DNA of 64,000 bases from an uncultured Cellulophaga sp. (lineage in GTDB: Bacteria > Bacteroidota > Bacteroidia > Flavobacteriales > Flavobacteriaceae), in assembly GCA_947492955.1 (NCBI GenBank), contig CANLOV010000011.1, forward strand, positions 43,042 through 107,041. Direction: 5' to 3'. The notes under the pieces are model-generated. The model worked only from the letters and a program-made list of their open reading frames with translations. It was not told the origin of the DNA and ran no database searches. The position numbers and the translations under genes are program-made. Shown here in pieces: positions 25,656-34,062 of this stretch (position 1 is its first letter; each line of letters opens with the position of its first letter).

Positions 25656-27239
25656 TTATATTAAAGGTAGTTTTATGTAAAAAGTGCTGCCCTTACCTTT
25701 TTCACTCTCTGCGTAAACCTCACCTTGATGGTCATCTATTATTTTTTTTACGTAAGACAATCCTAATCCATGTCCTTTAACGTTATGTATATTTCCTGTG
25801 TGCTCTCTATAAAATTTTTCAAAAACTTTTTTCAGCACTATTTTACTCATTCCTGCTCCCTGATCCTTTATCTTAATAATAATATAATTTTTAGCTAGCT
25901 CTGTAAACACATCAATCTTTGGAGCCTCGGGAGAATACTTTATTGCATTATCTAATATATTAACTATTACATTTGTAAAATGCCCATCATTTGCCAAAAC
26001 CTCTGTTCTGTCCGCATCTAAATGTGTATTTATATAACCTCCCCTATCTGCCACTATAAGTTCTACATGTGTAACTGCATCGGTAACAATATCATGCACA
26101 TCTACTCTATCTTTACTTATATCTAGCTCTTTCTTTTCTAATTTGGATATTCTAAGTACATTCTCTACTTGCGTATGCATGCGCTTATTTTCATCCTTTA
26201 TCATACCTAAATAGCGTGTCACTTTCTCTTTATCCTCAATTATCTTAGGATTCTTAATTGCTTCTATTGCCAAATTAATTGTTGCTATAGGAGTTTTAAA
26301 CTCGTGCGTCATATTATTAATAAAGTCAGATTTTATTTCTGATATCTGCTTTTGTTTTATTAATTGATATATAGCTCCTGCATAAGCCAAAATAATAATC
26401 AATGTAAATAACAATGACAATAATGCCATGCCTAATATTGAGTCTATTAAAAACTTTTTCTTTTTTGGAAAATTAACTAATAAAGAAAAATTACTATTCC
26501 CTTCAGAATCTTTAAAAATTGGTGATTTATATAGTGTTGTATTTGCAAACTTAAATCGTTTAGATTTTATTTTTGTGGGTAGCCCTTTGCTATAAACACC
26601 ATATTCATACCTGGTATCTATTCCCATGCTTTTAAACTCTTTATCTAGAAGCAATTCTATTTCTTGTTTAGAAACTCTTTTATGTAAAGGCTTATTTTTA
26701 GCATACTGCCTGTAAACATCATCAAACTGTGCTTTTTCTACACTTGGCAAGCCTCCTACTTTTACTAATTTCTCTACTGGGTCTAAACTACTTTGTTGTC
26801 CGTCTAACCCAAAAGTCTCTTTAAACGTTGTTTCTGTACGAGTACTAGTAACACCTGTCAAGGTATTAATATCTAAATCTATATTATCATTATCAAAGAA
26901 CGTAGAAGAAATATCATATTCTTCTTGTAAAATACCATGTTGGTATAATTTTATTTCATTAGAATTAAGGTCTTTTTCTAAAAAAAACAATGTTTTTAAA
27001 TGCGATTTTTTTGGCTTTCCTACTGAATCTTTTAGATTAAAGTATTCATCCATGTAATCTTTTCTTTCCCTCTCTTCTATTTTATCGGTGGTTCTGTTTA
27101 AAATTTCTTTTACAACAGTTGATAATTGTTCATTCTTATTATCTACCGATTTTTTAATCCAATAAACTTGCACAAAAATTATGCCCAAAAGAGATAAACT
27201 CATTAAAATAACTAAAAGGACAAATATTTTTTTGTTCAT
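25656..27239 (-). CDS. Membrane sensor histidine kinase
   Basis: A 527-residue protein with one membrane span at residues 5-27, a sensor region of about 240 residues outside the membrane, and a second span near 270-295. The dimerisation domain carries the phospho-His in FINNMTHEFKTPIATINLAI, and the ATPase domain has N, G1 and G2 boxes (NILDNAIKYSPEAP, IKDQGAGMS, GHGLGLSYVKKI). The sensor part matches no domain I recognise. It is co-transcribed with the regulator 6 bases downstream and with coaE, YbbR and the glycosyltransferase gene upstream, an order often seen in Flavobacteriaceae. Confidence 0.93.
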   Translation of the reverse strand: MNKKIFVLLVILMSLSLLGIIFVQVYWIKKSVDNKNEQLSTVVKEILNRTTDKIEERERKDYMDEYFNLKDSVGKPKKSHLKTLFFLEKDLNSNEIKLYQHGILQEEYDISSTFFDNDNIDLDINTLTGVTSTRTETTFKETFGLDGQQSSLDPVEKLVKVGGLPSVEKAQFDDVYRQYAKNKPLHKRVSKQEIELLLDKEFKSMGIDTRYEYGVYSKGLPTKIKSKRFKFANTTLYKSPIFKDSEGNSNFSLLVNFPKKKKFLIDSILGMALLSLLFTLIIILAYAGAIYQLIKQKQISEIKSDFINNMTHEFKTPIATINLAIEAIKNPKIIEDKEKVTRYLGMIKDENKRMHTQVENVLRISKLEKKELDISKDRVDVHDIVTDAVTHVELIVADRGGYINTHLDADRTEVLANDGHFTNVIVNILDNAIKYSPEAPKIDVFTELAKNYIIIKIKDQGAGMSKIVLKKVFEKFYREHTGNIHNVKGHGLGLSYVKKIIDDHQGEVYAESEKGKGSTFYIKLPLI

Positions 27240-27318
27240 TACAACAAAATTAAAAATTTAACATATAGCAGATTACACGTTTAACCAAACCTTAACAAAA
27301 TTATTAAGACCTTAAACG

Positions 27319-27903
27319 CTATTTTAATTCTGCTAGAATTCTTTTATGTAGTTGCTCTACTCTAGATTGAGTTTCTTTTAACTGAATATTTTCGATAACG
27401 TAATCTGATAACTTTTCTTTAAAAGGATCTTTTAACTGATTTTTTATTCTGGCTTTTACTGCTTTTTCAGAAATAAGGTCTCTAGCAATAACCCTTTTTA
27501 ACCTAATACTTTCATCAGCTCTAACAAAAATTATTTTATCGTAATTAGATTGCGAATTGTTTTCAAAAACCAATGCACTTTCCTGGATAACATAAGGATA
27601 GTTTTGCTCTGCTACCCAAGCTAAAAAATGTGCTCTTACAGCTGGGTGTACTATTTTATTTAATTGCTCTAGCTGCTTTTTATCATTAAAAACTTTATCT
27701 GAAATATACTTTTTGTTTAACTTTTTATCTAAATAAGCCTTTTCTCCAAATAAATCTATAACAGCATTTTTTACATGCTCCGAAGTATGCATTATTTTTT
27801 TTGCTTCTATATCTGAATTATAAACAGGAACACCTAATTTAGAAAACATTGTAGCTACAGTTGTTTTACCACTACCAATACCCCCTGTTAGCCCTATAAC
27901 CAT
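27319..27903 (-). CDS. coaE: Dephospho-CoA kinase
   Basis: A 194-residue protein with the P-loop GLTGGIGSGKTTVATMFSKL (residues 4-23), VYNSDIEAKKIMH near 31, HPAVRAHFLAW near 88 and VIQESALVFE near 105. CoaE phosphorylates the ribose 3'-hydroxyl of dephospho-CoA in the last step of coenzyme A synthesis. Length is normal. Its ATG overlaps the stop of the YbbR gene by one base. Confidence 0.95.
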   Translation of the reverse strand: MVIGLTGGIGSGKTTVATMFSKLGVPVYNSDIEAKKIMHTSEHVKNAVIDLFGEKAYLDKKLNKKYISDKVFNDKKQLEQLNKIVHPAVRAHFLAWVAEQNYPYVIQESALVFENNSQSNYDKIIFVRADESIRLKRVIARDLISEKAVKARIKNQLKDPFKEKLSDYVIENIQLKETQSRVEQLHKRILAELK

Positions 27904-28856
27904 TACTGTCTTTTTAAAATATATTCTACTTCTGTCTCCATAAGGTCTGCACTGTATATATTCTCTGGTTTAGCTTTTAATTTTAAAACTAAAACACTTG
28001 TGCTTTCTTCATTTATCATATTATAATCAGCAACTAACTTAATATCACTTGATTTCAACTTTTTTAAGGCTTCAATTTTTGCTCTGCACAAAACAGGCAC
28101 CTTATTAGGAAAGGTCTTTATTTTAAACCCTTTAGGAAGGTTTACAACCTCAATAGCAACTTCTATTTTTTTCTCTGAAAAACGATATACTGTTCCTTGT
28201 ACATTAACCTTATTTTCCGACAAAGTTGTATTTTCTAATTTTATATTTTTCTTTAAACTTACTGCTTCGGATATATTGGTGGTTTGCTCGGCAAATAATT
28301 TCTGCTCCGTTTCTATAAATTTAATTGTTTCTATTTCATTTCTAGGCCCAGATATTAATACAGAGTCTGGTTTTATACTTAAACTTTCTAACAAATAATT
28401 TTGCGCTAGTACAATTTCTATTTTAGAAACTATTGGAACTCTTTTAGAAATTACCTCTTGAAATTTAAAAAAAATAGTATCATTATCTATTCCTGAAAGC
28501 TCCATGGAACCTGGTAATTGATTCTCTATCTGGTTTTTATAAACTCTTTGAGACACATAAAAAGAACTTCTTCTTTTTTCTAATGAAGATAAGTCTATAA
28601 CTATTTTTTTTCGACTAAAATTAAACCCTAAAAATTTAAATCCACTTGCTTTTAATCTAACATTTATACTCTTTTTAGAAACACTAGATAATAATAAACT
28701 ATCGGGAGTATTATGGTATTCAATATCAAAAATAGTATTACTTGTATAAGGTTCGGATAACTTACTTAAAAACCAAGCAAAACTAGAGCACAGTAAAAAC
28801 ATTAAAAATATTTTTACTTTTCTTCTATGCAATCCTTTTTTAATTTTACTTAGCAC
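27903..28856 (-). CDS. YbbR-like domain protein
   Basis: A 317-residue protein with an N-terminal membrane anchor (residues about 12-32) and then beta-rich YbbR-type repeats (for example SINVRLKASGFKFLGFN and KPDSVLISGPRNEIETIKFI). YbbR domains accompany cyclic-di-AMP cyclases in other bacteria; here the gene is coupled to coaE (one-base overlap) and the glycosyltransferase (1-base gap). Its role in Bacteroidota is not known. Confidence 0.85.
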   Translation of the reverse strand: MLSKIKKGLHRRKVKIFLMFLLCSSFAWFLSKLSEPYTSNTIFDIEYHNTPDSLLLSSVSKKSINVRLKASGFKFLGFNFSRKKIVIDLSSLEKRRSSFYVSQRVYKNQIENQLPGSMELSGIDNDTIFFKFQEVISKRVPIVSKIEIVLAQNYLLESLSIKPDSVLISGPRNEIETIKFIETEQKLFAEQTTNISEAVSLKKNIKLENTTLSENKVNVQGTVYRFSEKKIEVAIEVVNLPKGFKIKTFPNKVPVLCRAKIEALKKLKSSDIKLVADYNMINEESTSVLVLKLKAKPENIYSADLMETEVEYILKRQ

Positions 28857-28857
28857 A

Positions 28858-29874
28858 CTACAAATTAGTTTTAAAAAATAACTTTGGAAATAATTCTTGC
28901 GGGTTTTTCTTATTTAAATTCACCTTAAGTGTAGATTTTAAAAAACCATAACCATAGCCTATAAATTGAATAACTACAGCTATTAAAGATAAAAAGGCAA
29001 TTTTTAAACTCTTATTTTTAAATAAAGAGTCTACAAATATTAAACAAAAATAAAAACCATAACCTAAAATAGGCAATACAATTCCTGAGACTAATAATAA
29101 TAAAGAAAATATAAACCCTAAACAAAACAGAGTAGGAAACCAATAAGTTACTTTTGCTGTTTCTGGATGCCATTTATTAAGAATTGGGCGTACCATTCCA
29201 AACTTATTTACTTGTATATAAAATTTGTTCCAATCTATCCTTCTTTTATGATATACATAAGCTTCTGATAATAATTTTGTTTTATATCCTTTGTTCCAAA
29301 TTCTAATCGTAAGATCTGGATCTTCTCCTGGATGTATATTACCATAGCCCCCTGTAGCCTCAAAAGCTTCTTTAGAGATACCCATATTAAAACTTCTAGG
29401 CTGAAACTTCCCTACAGCTGTTTTTTTACCTCTAATACCTCCGGTTGTTAAAAGAGAGGTCATAGCATAATTAATTGCTTTTTGTACTGTACTAAACGAT
29501 TTATGTGCAGCATCTGGCCCTCCATAGCAATCTACATAATTGGCTTCTAAAGAAGTACTTGCTGTTTCTAAATAATGTGGAGGCAAAATACAATCAGAGT
29601 CTAATACAATAAAATAATTTCCTTTTGCTCGTTGCATGCCGTAATTTCTAGAAGAACCTGGGCCTGTATTTTTTTTCTGCAGATAGGTAATTGGCAGTTT
29701 ATCTTTAAACGTTTTTACTACCTCTTGTGAACTTATACTAGAACCATCCTCTACAATTACTATTTCATACGGTTTTGTATAAGTTTGTAATAAAAGACTA
29801 TCTAATAACTCTTTAATTTCATTAGGTCTATTATATACAGGTACTATAAAAGAAAAAAACAAACTCATTTGCAA
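28858..29874 (-). CDS. Family 2 glycosyltransferase with membrane tail
   Basis: A 338-residue protein with a GT-A domain: FIVPVYNRPNEIKELLDSLL near residue 8, IVIVEDGSS near 40, FIVLDSDCILPPHYLE near 88 (DxD) and GGYGNIHPGEDPDLTIRIWN near 175. Three hydrophobic segments near 240-325 anchor it in the membrane. It transfers a sugar from an activated donor to an unknown acceptor. An alternative start is the ATG two codons in (29868). It is the first gene of the operon ending with the response regulator; the only spacer upstream (65 bases) is mostly the fabI terminator. Confidence 0.9.
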   Translation of the reverse strand: MQMSLFFSFIVPVYNRPNEIKELLDSLLLQTYTKPYEIVIVEDGSSISSQEVVKTFKDKLPITYLQKKNTGPGSSRNYGMQRAKGNYFIVLDSDCILPPHYLETASTSLEANYVDCYGGPDAAHKSFSTVQKAINYAMTSLLTTGGIRGKKTAVGKFQPRSFNMGISKEAFEATGGYGNIHPGEDPDLTIRIWNKGYKTKLLSEAYVYHKRRIDWNKFYIQVNKFGMVRPILNKWHPETAKVTYWFPTLFCLGFIFSLLLLVSGIVLPILGYGFYFCLIFVDSLFKNKSLKIAFLSLIAVVIQFIGYGYGFLKSTLKVNLNKKNPQELFPKLFFKTNL

Positions 29875-29885
29875 CTGCTATAAAC

Positions 29886-29924
29886 ATAAAAGCCATTCTC
29901 TAATATTTTAGGAATGGCTTTTAT
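29886..29924 (-). terminator. Intrinsic terminator after fabI
   Basis: ATAAAAGCCATTC (29886-29898) and GAATGGCTTTTAT (29912-29924) are 13-base perfect arms around a 13-base loop. It lies just after the fabI stop and before the glycosyltransferase start, both on the minus strand. Confidence 0.8.
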
Positions 29925-29939
29925 CATTAATTTTTATTA

Positions 29940-30755
29940 TTATTCTTCAGAGAAGCGCTCTATTACTTCTTGGCTAACTCCTGTATTAGAAAAACCTCCA
30001 TCATGGAAAAGGTTTTGCATTGTTACTTTCTTTGTTAAATCAGAAAATAAAGACACCGTATAATCTGCACAGTCTTGAGCTGTTGCATTTCCTAAAGGCG
30101 ACATTTTTTCTGCAAAACTAATAAAGCCATCAAATCCTTTTACACCGCTACCTGCAGTAGTTGGTGTTGGAGATTGAGAAATTGTATTTACTCTTACATT
30201 TTTCTCTTTTCCGTAAAAATAACCAAAACTACGTGCTACAGACTCTAAATAAGCTTTATTATCTGCCATATCATTATAATCTGGAAAAACACGTTGAGCA
30301 GCCATGTAAGTTAATGCTACTATACTACCCCACTCATTCATAGCATCTGCTTTATATAGTGTTTGCATTACTTTATGAAAAGACATAGAAGAAACATCTG
30401 TTCCTTTTTGTGTCCATGCATAATTTTGGTCTGTATAGTGTTTTCCTTTCCTTACGTTTATAGACATTCCTATAGAATGTAAAACAAAATCTATTTTTCC
30501 GCCTAGAATCTCCATAGATTTCTCTACTAAATTCTGTAAATCTTCTTCTGATGTAGCATCTGCCGGAATAATTTCAGACCCTGTTTTTTTAGCCAACTCA
30601 TTAATTTGCCCCATACGCATTGCAACAGGTGCATTGGTTAATACAAATGTTCCGCCTTCTTCATGTACTCTTTCTGCTGTTTTCCAAGCAATAGATTTCT
30701 CATCTAAGGCTCCAAAAATAATTCCTCTTTTTCCTTTTAATAAATTATATGACAT
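29940..30755 (-). CDS. fabI: Enoyl-[acyl-carrier-protein] reductase (NADH)
   Basis: A 271-residue SDR-like enzyme with the FabI form of the cofactor motif (GALDEKSIAWKTAERVHEEG near residue 16), LHSIGMSINVRKGKHY near 93 and the catalytic Y-x6-K as YNDMADNK near 160, followed by RVNTISQSPTPT near 190. It reduces the enoyl-ACP double bond in the last step of each fatty-acid elongation cycle. It is preceded by a TATCTTTG box (30798-30791, minus strand) and followed by a clear terminator, so it forms its own transcript. Confidence 0.95.
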   Translation of the reverse strand: MSYNLLKGKRGIIFGALDEKSIAWKTAERVHEEGGTFVLTNAPVAMRMGQINELAKKTGSEIIPADATSEEDLQNLVEKSMEILGGKIDFVLHSIGMSINVRKGKHYTDQNYAWTQKGTDVSSMSFHKVMQTLYKADAMNEWGSIVALTYMAAQRVFPDYNDMADNKAYLESVARSFGYFYGKEKNVRVNTISQSPTPTTAGSGVKGFDGFISFAEKMSPLGNATAQDCADYTVSLFSDLTKKVTMQNLFHDGGFSNTGVSQEVIERFSEE

Positions 30756-30790
30756 TCTAATTTGTTTTTCTTTAGTATTGATAACGAGTT

Positions 30791-30798
30791 CAAAGATA
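30791..30798 (-). promoter_or_regulatory. TAnnTTTG box upstream of fabI
   Basis: On the minus strand TATCTTTG fits the Bacteroidota -7 consensus, 36 bases before the fabI ATG. A clean TTG at -33 is not visible. Confidence 0.45.
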
Positions 30799-30888
30799 TT
30801 TAAAAAAACTAAGATGTACGAACCTTTATTTTGTTAGTATTTACTGTTATATAATGTAATTCTTATATAACAAATTATACTTAGATTT

Positions 30889-32541
30889 TTATTGTAATAA
30901 TTCTTTTGCATGCGCAATGGCAGAATCGGATAAATCTTTACCTCCTAACATTTCTGCTAACTCCACTACGCGTTCTTCTGCAGTTAATTTTTTCATATTT
31001 GTATGCGTAACTCCAGCTCTTTCCTCCTTATACACTTTATAGTGTTGCTCTCCCTTAGAAGCCACTTGCGGTAAATGTGTAATAGAAAAAATTTGCATTG
31101 TTTTACTCATATCTACCATAATATCTCCCATTTTACCAGATACTTCACCAGAAACCCCGGTATCTATCTCATCGAACATTAAAGTAGGTAAACTTTCGTA
31201 CTTAGCTAAAATAGATTTTATAGTAAGCATTATACGAGAAAGTTCTCCTCCAGAGGCTACTTTTTTAAGCAAGCCATAATCGCCACCTTTATTTGCTGAA
31301 AATAAAAATGTTAACTCATCTTTTCCGTTTTTTGTAAAAGTTAAGGAGTGCTTTATTTCAATTAAAAAAGTAGCACTAGCCATTCCTAAAGATGCTAATG
31401 AATTCTCTAATTGTTTTTTAAGCGATGGCAATACTTTTATTCTTTTGTCGCTTATTTTCTTAGCTAGTATATTTAATTCTTTTTCTTGGGTTACTAATTC
31501 CTGTTGCTTATCTGCAATTGTTCCTTCTATATTTTCACTAACACTAACTTTCTCTGATAATTCATTTTTTATTACAAGCAATTCAGAAACATCAGCAGCA
31601 TTATGCTTTTTTAAAAGATCATACAACAATTGTAACTTCTCATTTATTTCTCCTAATAATTGAGGGTTTGCTTCAGTCTTTTCTAAAAGTAACTGTAATT
31701 CATTAGAAATATCATCAACCTCTATAAAAACAGATTGTATGCGCTCATTAATAGTACTAAATTCATTACCATAACTTGCTAATTTACCAGAAGCTAATTT
31801 TAATTCTGTTAATAAATTAATAGCCCCAACCTGCTCATCATTTAAAATTTGATGACCTTTAGAAAGATGCTCTACAATTGTTTCTACATTATTTAATTGC
31901 TCATATTCGGCCTCTAATTCTTCTACAACACCTTCTTTTAAAGGAGCTTCTCCTAATTCTTTTAACAAAAAAGAATTATAATCGTGTTCTTTATTCGCTT
32001 CTTGCTGAAAAACTAATAATTTCTCTAATTCTTTTTTAGTAAGCTGATATGCTGCTAGTTTATTGTTATAAGTTTTTAATATATCTTTATTTCCTGCTAA
32101 AGCATCTATTACTTTTAACTGAAAATCGTCTTCTGCCAATTGTAAGGTTTGATGTTGCGAATGAATATCTATCAAACGTTCTCCTAAATTAGATAAAATA
32201 GCTAGGTTAACAGGAGAGTCATTAATAAATGCTCTAGATTTTCCACTTGGTAAAATCTCCCTTCTTATAATTGTTTTAGACTCATAATCTAAATCATTAT
32301 CGTTAAAAAATGATTTTAAATGATACTTATCAATTTCAAATTCAGCCTCAATAATACACTTCTTGGTTTTATCTCTAAGTGATGATAAATCTGCACGCTT
32401 ACCTAATATTAAAGACAAACCACCTAAAAGAATAGATTTACCAGCTCCTGTTTCTCCTGTTATAATTGTAAAACCATTAGTAAACGATACATTTAAATGG
32501 TCTATTAAAGCGTAATTTTTTATCGAAAGTGTTGCTAACAA
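30889..32541 (-). CDS. recN: DNA repair protein RecN
   Basis: A 550-residue SMC-like ATPase. The N-terminal Walker A is IITGETGAGKSILLGGLSL near residue 28, followed by the long central coiled coil (about 150-370). The C-terminal ABC signature is GGELSRIMLTIKSIL near 435 and the Walker B segment LMFDEIDTGVSGE near 465. RecN helps join broken DNA ends in recombination repair. The length is standard. The gene is divergent from rdgB. Confidence 0.95.
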   Translation of the reverse strand: MLATLSIKNYALIDHLNVSFTNGFTIITGETGAGKSILLGGLSLILGKRADLSSLRDKTKKCIIEAEFEIDKYHLKSFFNDNDLDYESKTIIRREILPSGKSRAFINDSPVNLAILSNLGERLIDIHSQHQTLQLAEDDFQLKVIDALAGNKDILKTYNNKLAAYQLTKKELEKLLVFQQEANKEHDYNSFLLKELGEAPLKEGVVEELEAEYEQLNNVETIVEHLSKGHQILNDEQVGAINLLTELKLASGKLASYGNEFSTINERIQSVFIEVDDISNELQLLLEKTEANPQLLGEINEKLQLLYDLLKKHNAADVSELLVIKNELSEKVSVSENIEGTIADKQQELVTQEKELNILAKKISDKRIKVLPSLKKQLENSLASLGMASATFLIEIKHSLTFTKNGKDELTFLFSANKGGDYGLLKKVASGGELSRIMLTIKSILAKYESLPTLMFDEIDTGVSGEVSGKMGDIMVDMSKTMQIFSITHLPQVASKGEQHYKVYKEERAGVTHTNMKKLTAEERVVELAEMLGGKDLSDSAIAHAKELLQ

Positions 32542-32664
32542 TTTAATATGAATTTAGTGATGTAAAGATAATTTATATTCCAAATACAATAAGCACTTTT
32601 ACAAAAAGTTATACAAACTATTAAATAACAATAATTTATATAAAGAAAAGGAACATAAATTCCA

Positions 32665-32672
32665 TACATTTG
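32665..32672 (+). promoter_or_regulatory. TAnnTTTG box upstream of rdgB
   Basis: TACATTTG matches the -7 consensus and predicts a start near 32678, 15 bases before the ATG at 32693. No good TTG box is seen 17-21 bases upstream. Confidence 0.45.
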
Positions 32673-32692
32673 CGTTCAAATTTTTGCATAAA

Positions 32693-33268
32693 ATGAAACT
32701 TGTTTTTGCTACACACAATCAAAATAAAGTTAAAGAAGTACAGTTATTACTCCCAAAACACATAACATTATTATCTCTAAAAGATATTAATTGCACAGAA
32801 GACATTCCTGAAACTGCTAATACATTAGAAGGAAACGCTCAATTAAAAGCAGACTATGTAACAAAAAACTATGGATACGATTGTTTTGCAGACGATACTG
32901 GCTTATTAGTTGCTGCATTAAATGGTGCTCCAGGTATATTTTCTGCTCGTTATGCAGGAATGCAAAAAAATGCAGAAGACAATATGAACAAACTTTTGCA
33001 CGAATTAAAAAATAAAGCAGACCGATCAGCGCATTTTAAAACTGCTATTGCTTTAAACATTGGAAAAGAAAAACTCTTATTTAACGGTATTGTTAATGGA
33101 GAAATTACGAAAGAAAAAAATGGCTCTGGTGGTTTTGGATACGACCCTATTTTTAAGGCTTCTGGATATAAGGAAACTTTTGGCGAACTTCCTTTAAGTA
33201 CAAAAAACAAAATAAGTCATAGAGGGCTTGCGGTACAAAAATTAATAGATTATTTAAAAAGTATTTAA
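32693..33268 (+). CDS. rdgB: Non-canonical purine NTP pyrophosphatase (RdgB/HAM1)
   Basis: A 191-residue protein starting [20 protein letters not shown], the family N-terminus with its SHNxxK-type loop. It continues with [13 protein letters not shown] near residue 45, [20 protein letters not shown] near 65, [10 protein letters not shown] near 147 and the C-terminal KISHRG. It hydrolyses ITP, dITP and XTP to keep them out of nucleic acids. The ATG at 32693 is preferred; a TTG three codons upstream is possible but adds nothing conserved. Confidence 0.95.
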   Translation: MKLVFATHNQNKVKEVQLLLPKHITLLSLKDINCTEDIPETANTLEGNAQLKADYVTKNYGYDCFADDTGLLVAALNGAPGIFSARYAGMQKNAEDNMNKLLHELKNKADRSAHFKTAIALNIGKEKLLFNGIVNGEITKEKNGSGGFGYDPIFKASGYKETFGELPLSTKNKISHRGLAVQKLIDYLKSI

Positions 33269-33269
33269 A

Positions 33270-33911
33270 TTGAAAACTAATAACACTAACCAAACCATAG
33301 AAATATCTATTGCATCAAGAAAAATGCAAGGTATTAGCAGTGCGCTTATAGCTCTTTTTGTTGCTCTAATGGCTATTTCTCAAATGATTAATGGTAATTT
33401 AGAAGAACAAATTGTTATTACCAATAATAAAATAGGAGAATATGCAAGTTGGTATCAGTCTAAGAGTATTAAGCAAATTTTAAAAGAAAATCAACTAGAT
33501 TATTTAGAAGCTTTTAATACCGGTGAGAAAACTTCTAAAGAAAGATTAAATATTTTAAGTTCCAAAATAGAAAAAACAAAAGGCTTAATTTTAAAATATG
33601 AAGCCGAAAAAACTGAACTTTTAGTAGGTTCTGCTAATGTTCCCAGAGAATATTGGGTACAAGACTTAAATGGTAAATTGGGGCTTATTGTAGGTTTAAA
33701 AGAATGGCAACAACTATCTAAAGAGCATAGTATTGCATCAAAAAAGTTCGATTTAGCTTTATTTTTCTACCAAATAAGTATTATGCTTGGTGTTGTATGT
33801 ATTATCATTAGAGATAATTTATCCCTACAAAAGATTTTTACTTTTTTAATGATAACCGCAGGATTATTAGCCACACTTATTGCTATTTATGGCTATACAT
33901 TAGTTCCATAA
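33270..33911 (+). CDS. DUF4337-like membrane protein
   Basis: A 213-residue protein with one N-terminal span (about 20-42), a central soluble helical part (EYASWYQSKSIKQILKENQL near 65) and two C-terminal spans (about 160-180 and 188-208). The pattern of small N-terminal span, YQSKSIKQ helix and paired C-terminal spans fits DUF4337, a family with no known function. The best start is the TTG at 33270, one base after the rdgB stop; the first ATG in frame is codon 19, which would lose part of the N-terminus. It is presumably co-transcribed with rdgB. Confidence 0.75.
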   Translation: MKTNNTNQTIEISIASRKMQGISSALIALFVALMAISQMINGNLEEQIVITNNKIGEYASWYQSKSIKQILKENQLDYLEAFNTGEKTSKERLNILSSKIEKTKGLILKYEAEKTELLVGSANVPREYWVQDLNGKLGLIVGLKEWQQLSKEHSIASKKFDLALFFYQISIMLGVVCIIIRDNLSLQKIFTFLMITAGLLATLIAIYGYTLVP

Positions 33912-33918
33912 CGATTAT

Positions 33919-33951
33919 TTGTTTCTTTTAAATAATAAACTGTACCTTTGC
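33919..33951 (+). promoter_or_regulatory. Promoter of the DEAD-box helicase gene
   Basis: TTTG (33919-33922), 21 bases, then TACCTTTG (33944-33951), a good Bacteroidota-type promoter. Transcription would start near 33957, leaving an untranslated leader of about 105 bases before the ATG at 34063. Confidence 0.7.
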
Positions 33952-33956
33952 CGCTT

Positions 33957-34062
33957 TAATTAACGCCGCTGGTATAGCATGTGTTGTTATGAGTCTAATA
34001 TTAAGGTTACTAGGATAATCGCTCTATGCAACATACATATTTGCGATTAAGTATATAATATT
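33957..34062 (+). promoter_or_regulatory. Long structured 5' leader of the DEAD-box helicase gene
   Basis: The predicted leader holds an inverted repeat, TAATCGC (34016-34022) and GCGATTA (34043-34049), with a 20-base loop, ending 13 bases before the start codon. Long leaders are typical of cold-shock helicase genes, whose own mRNA structure adjusts translation at low temperature; that role here is inferred. Confidence 0.45.
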
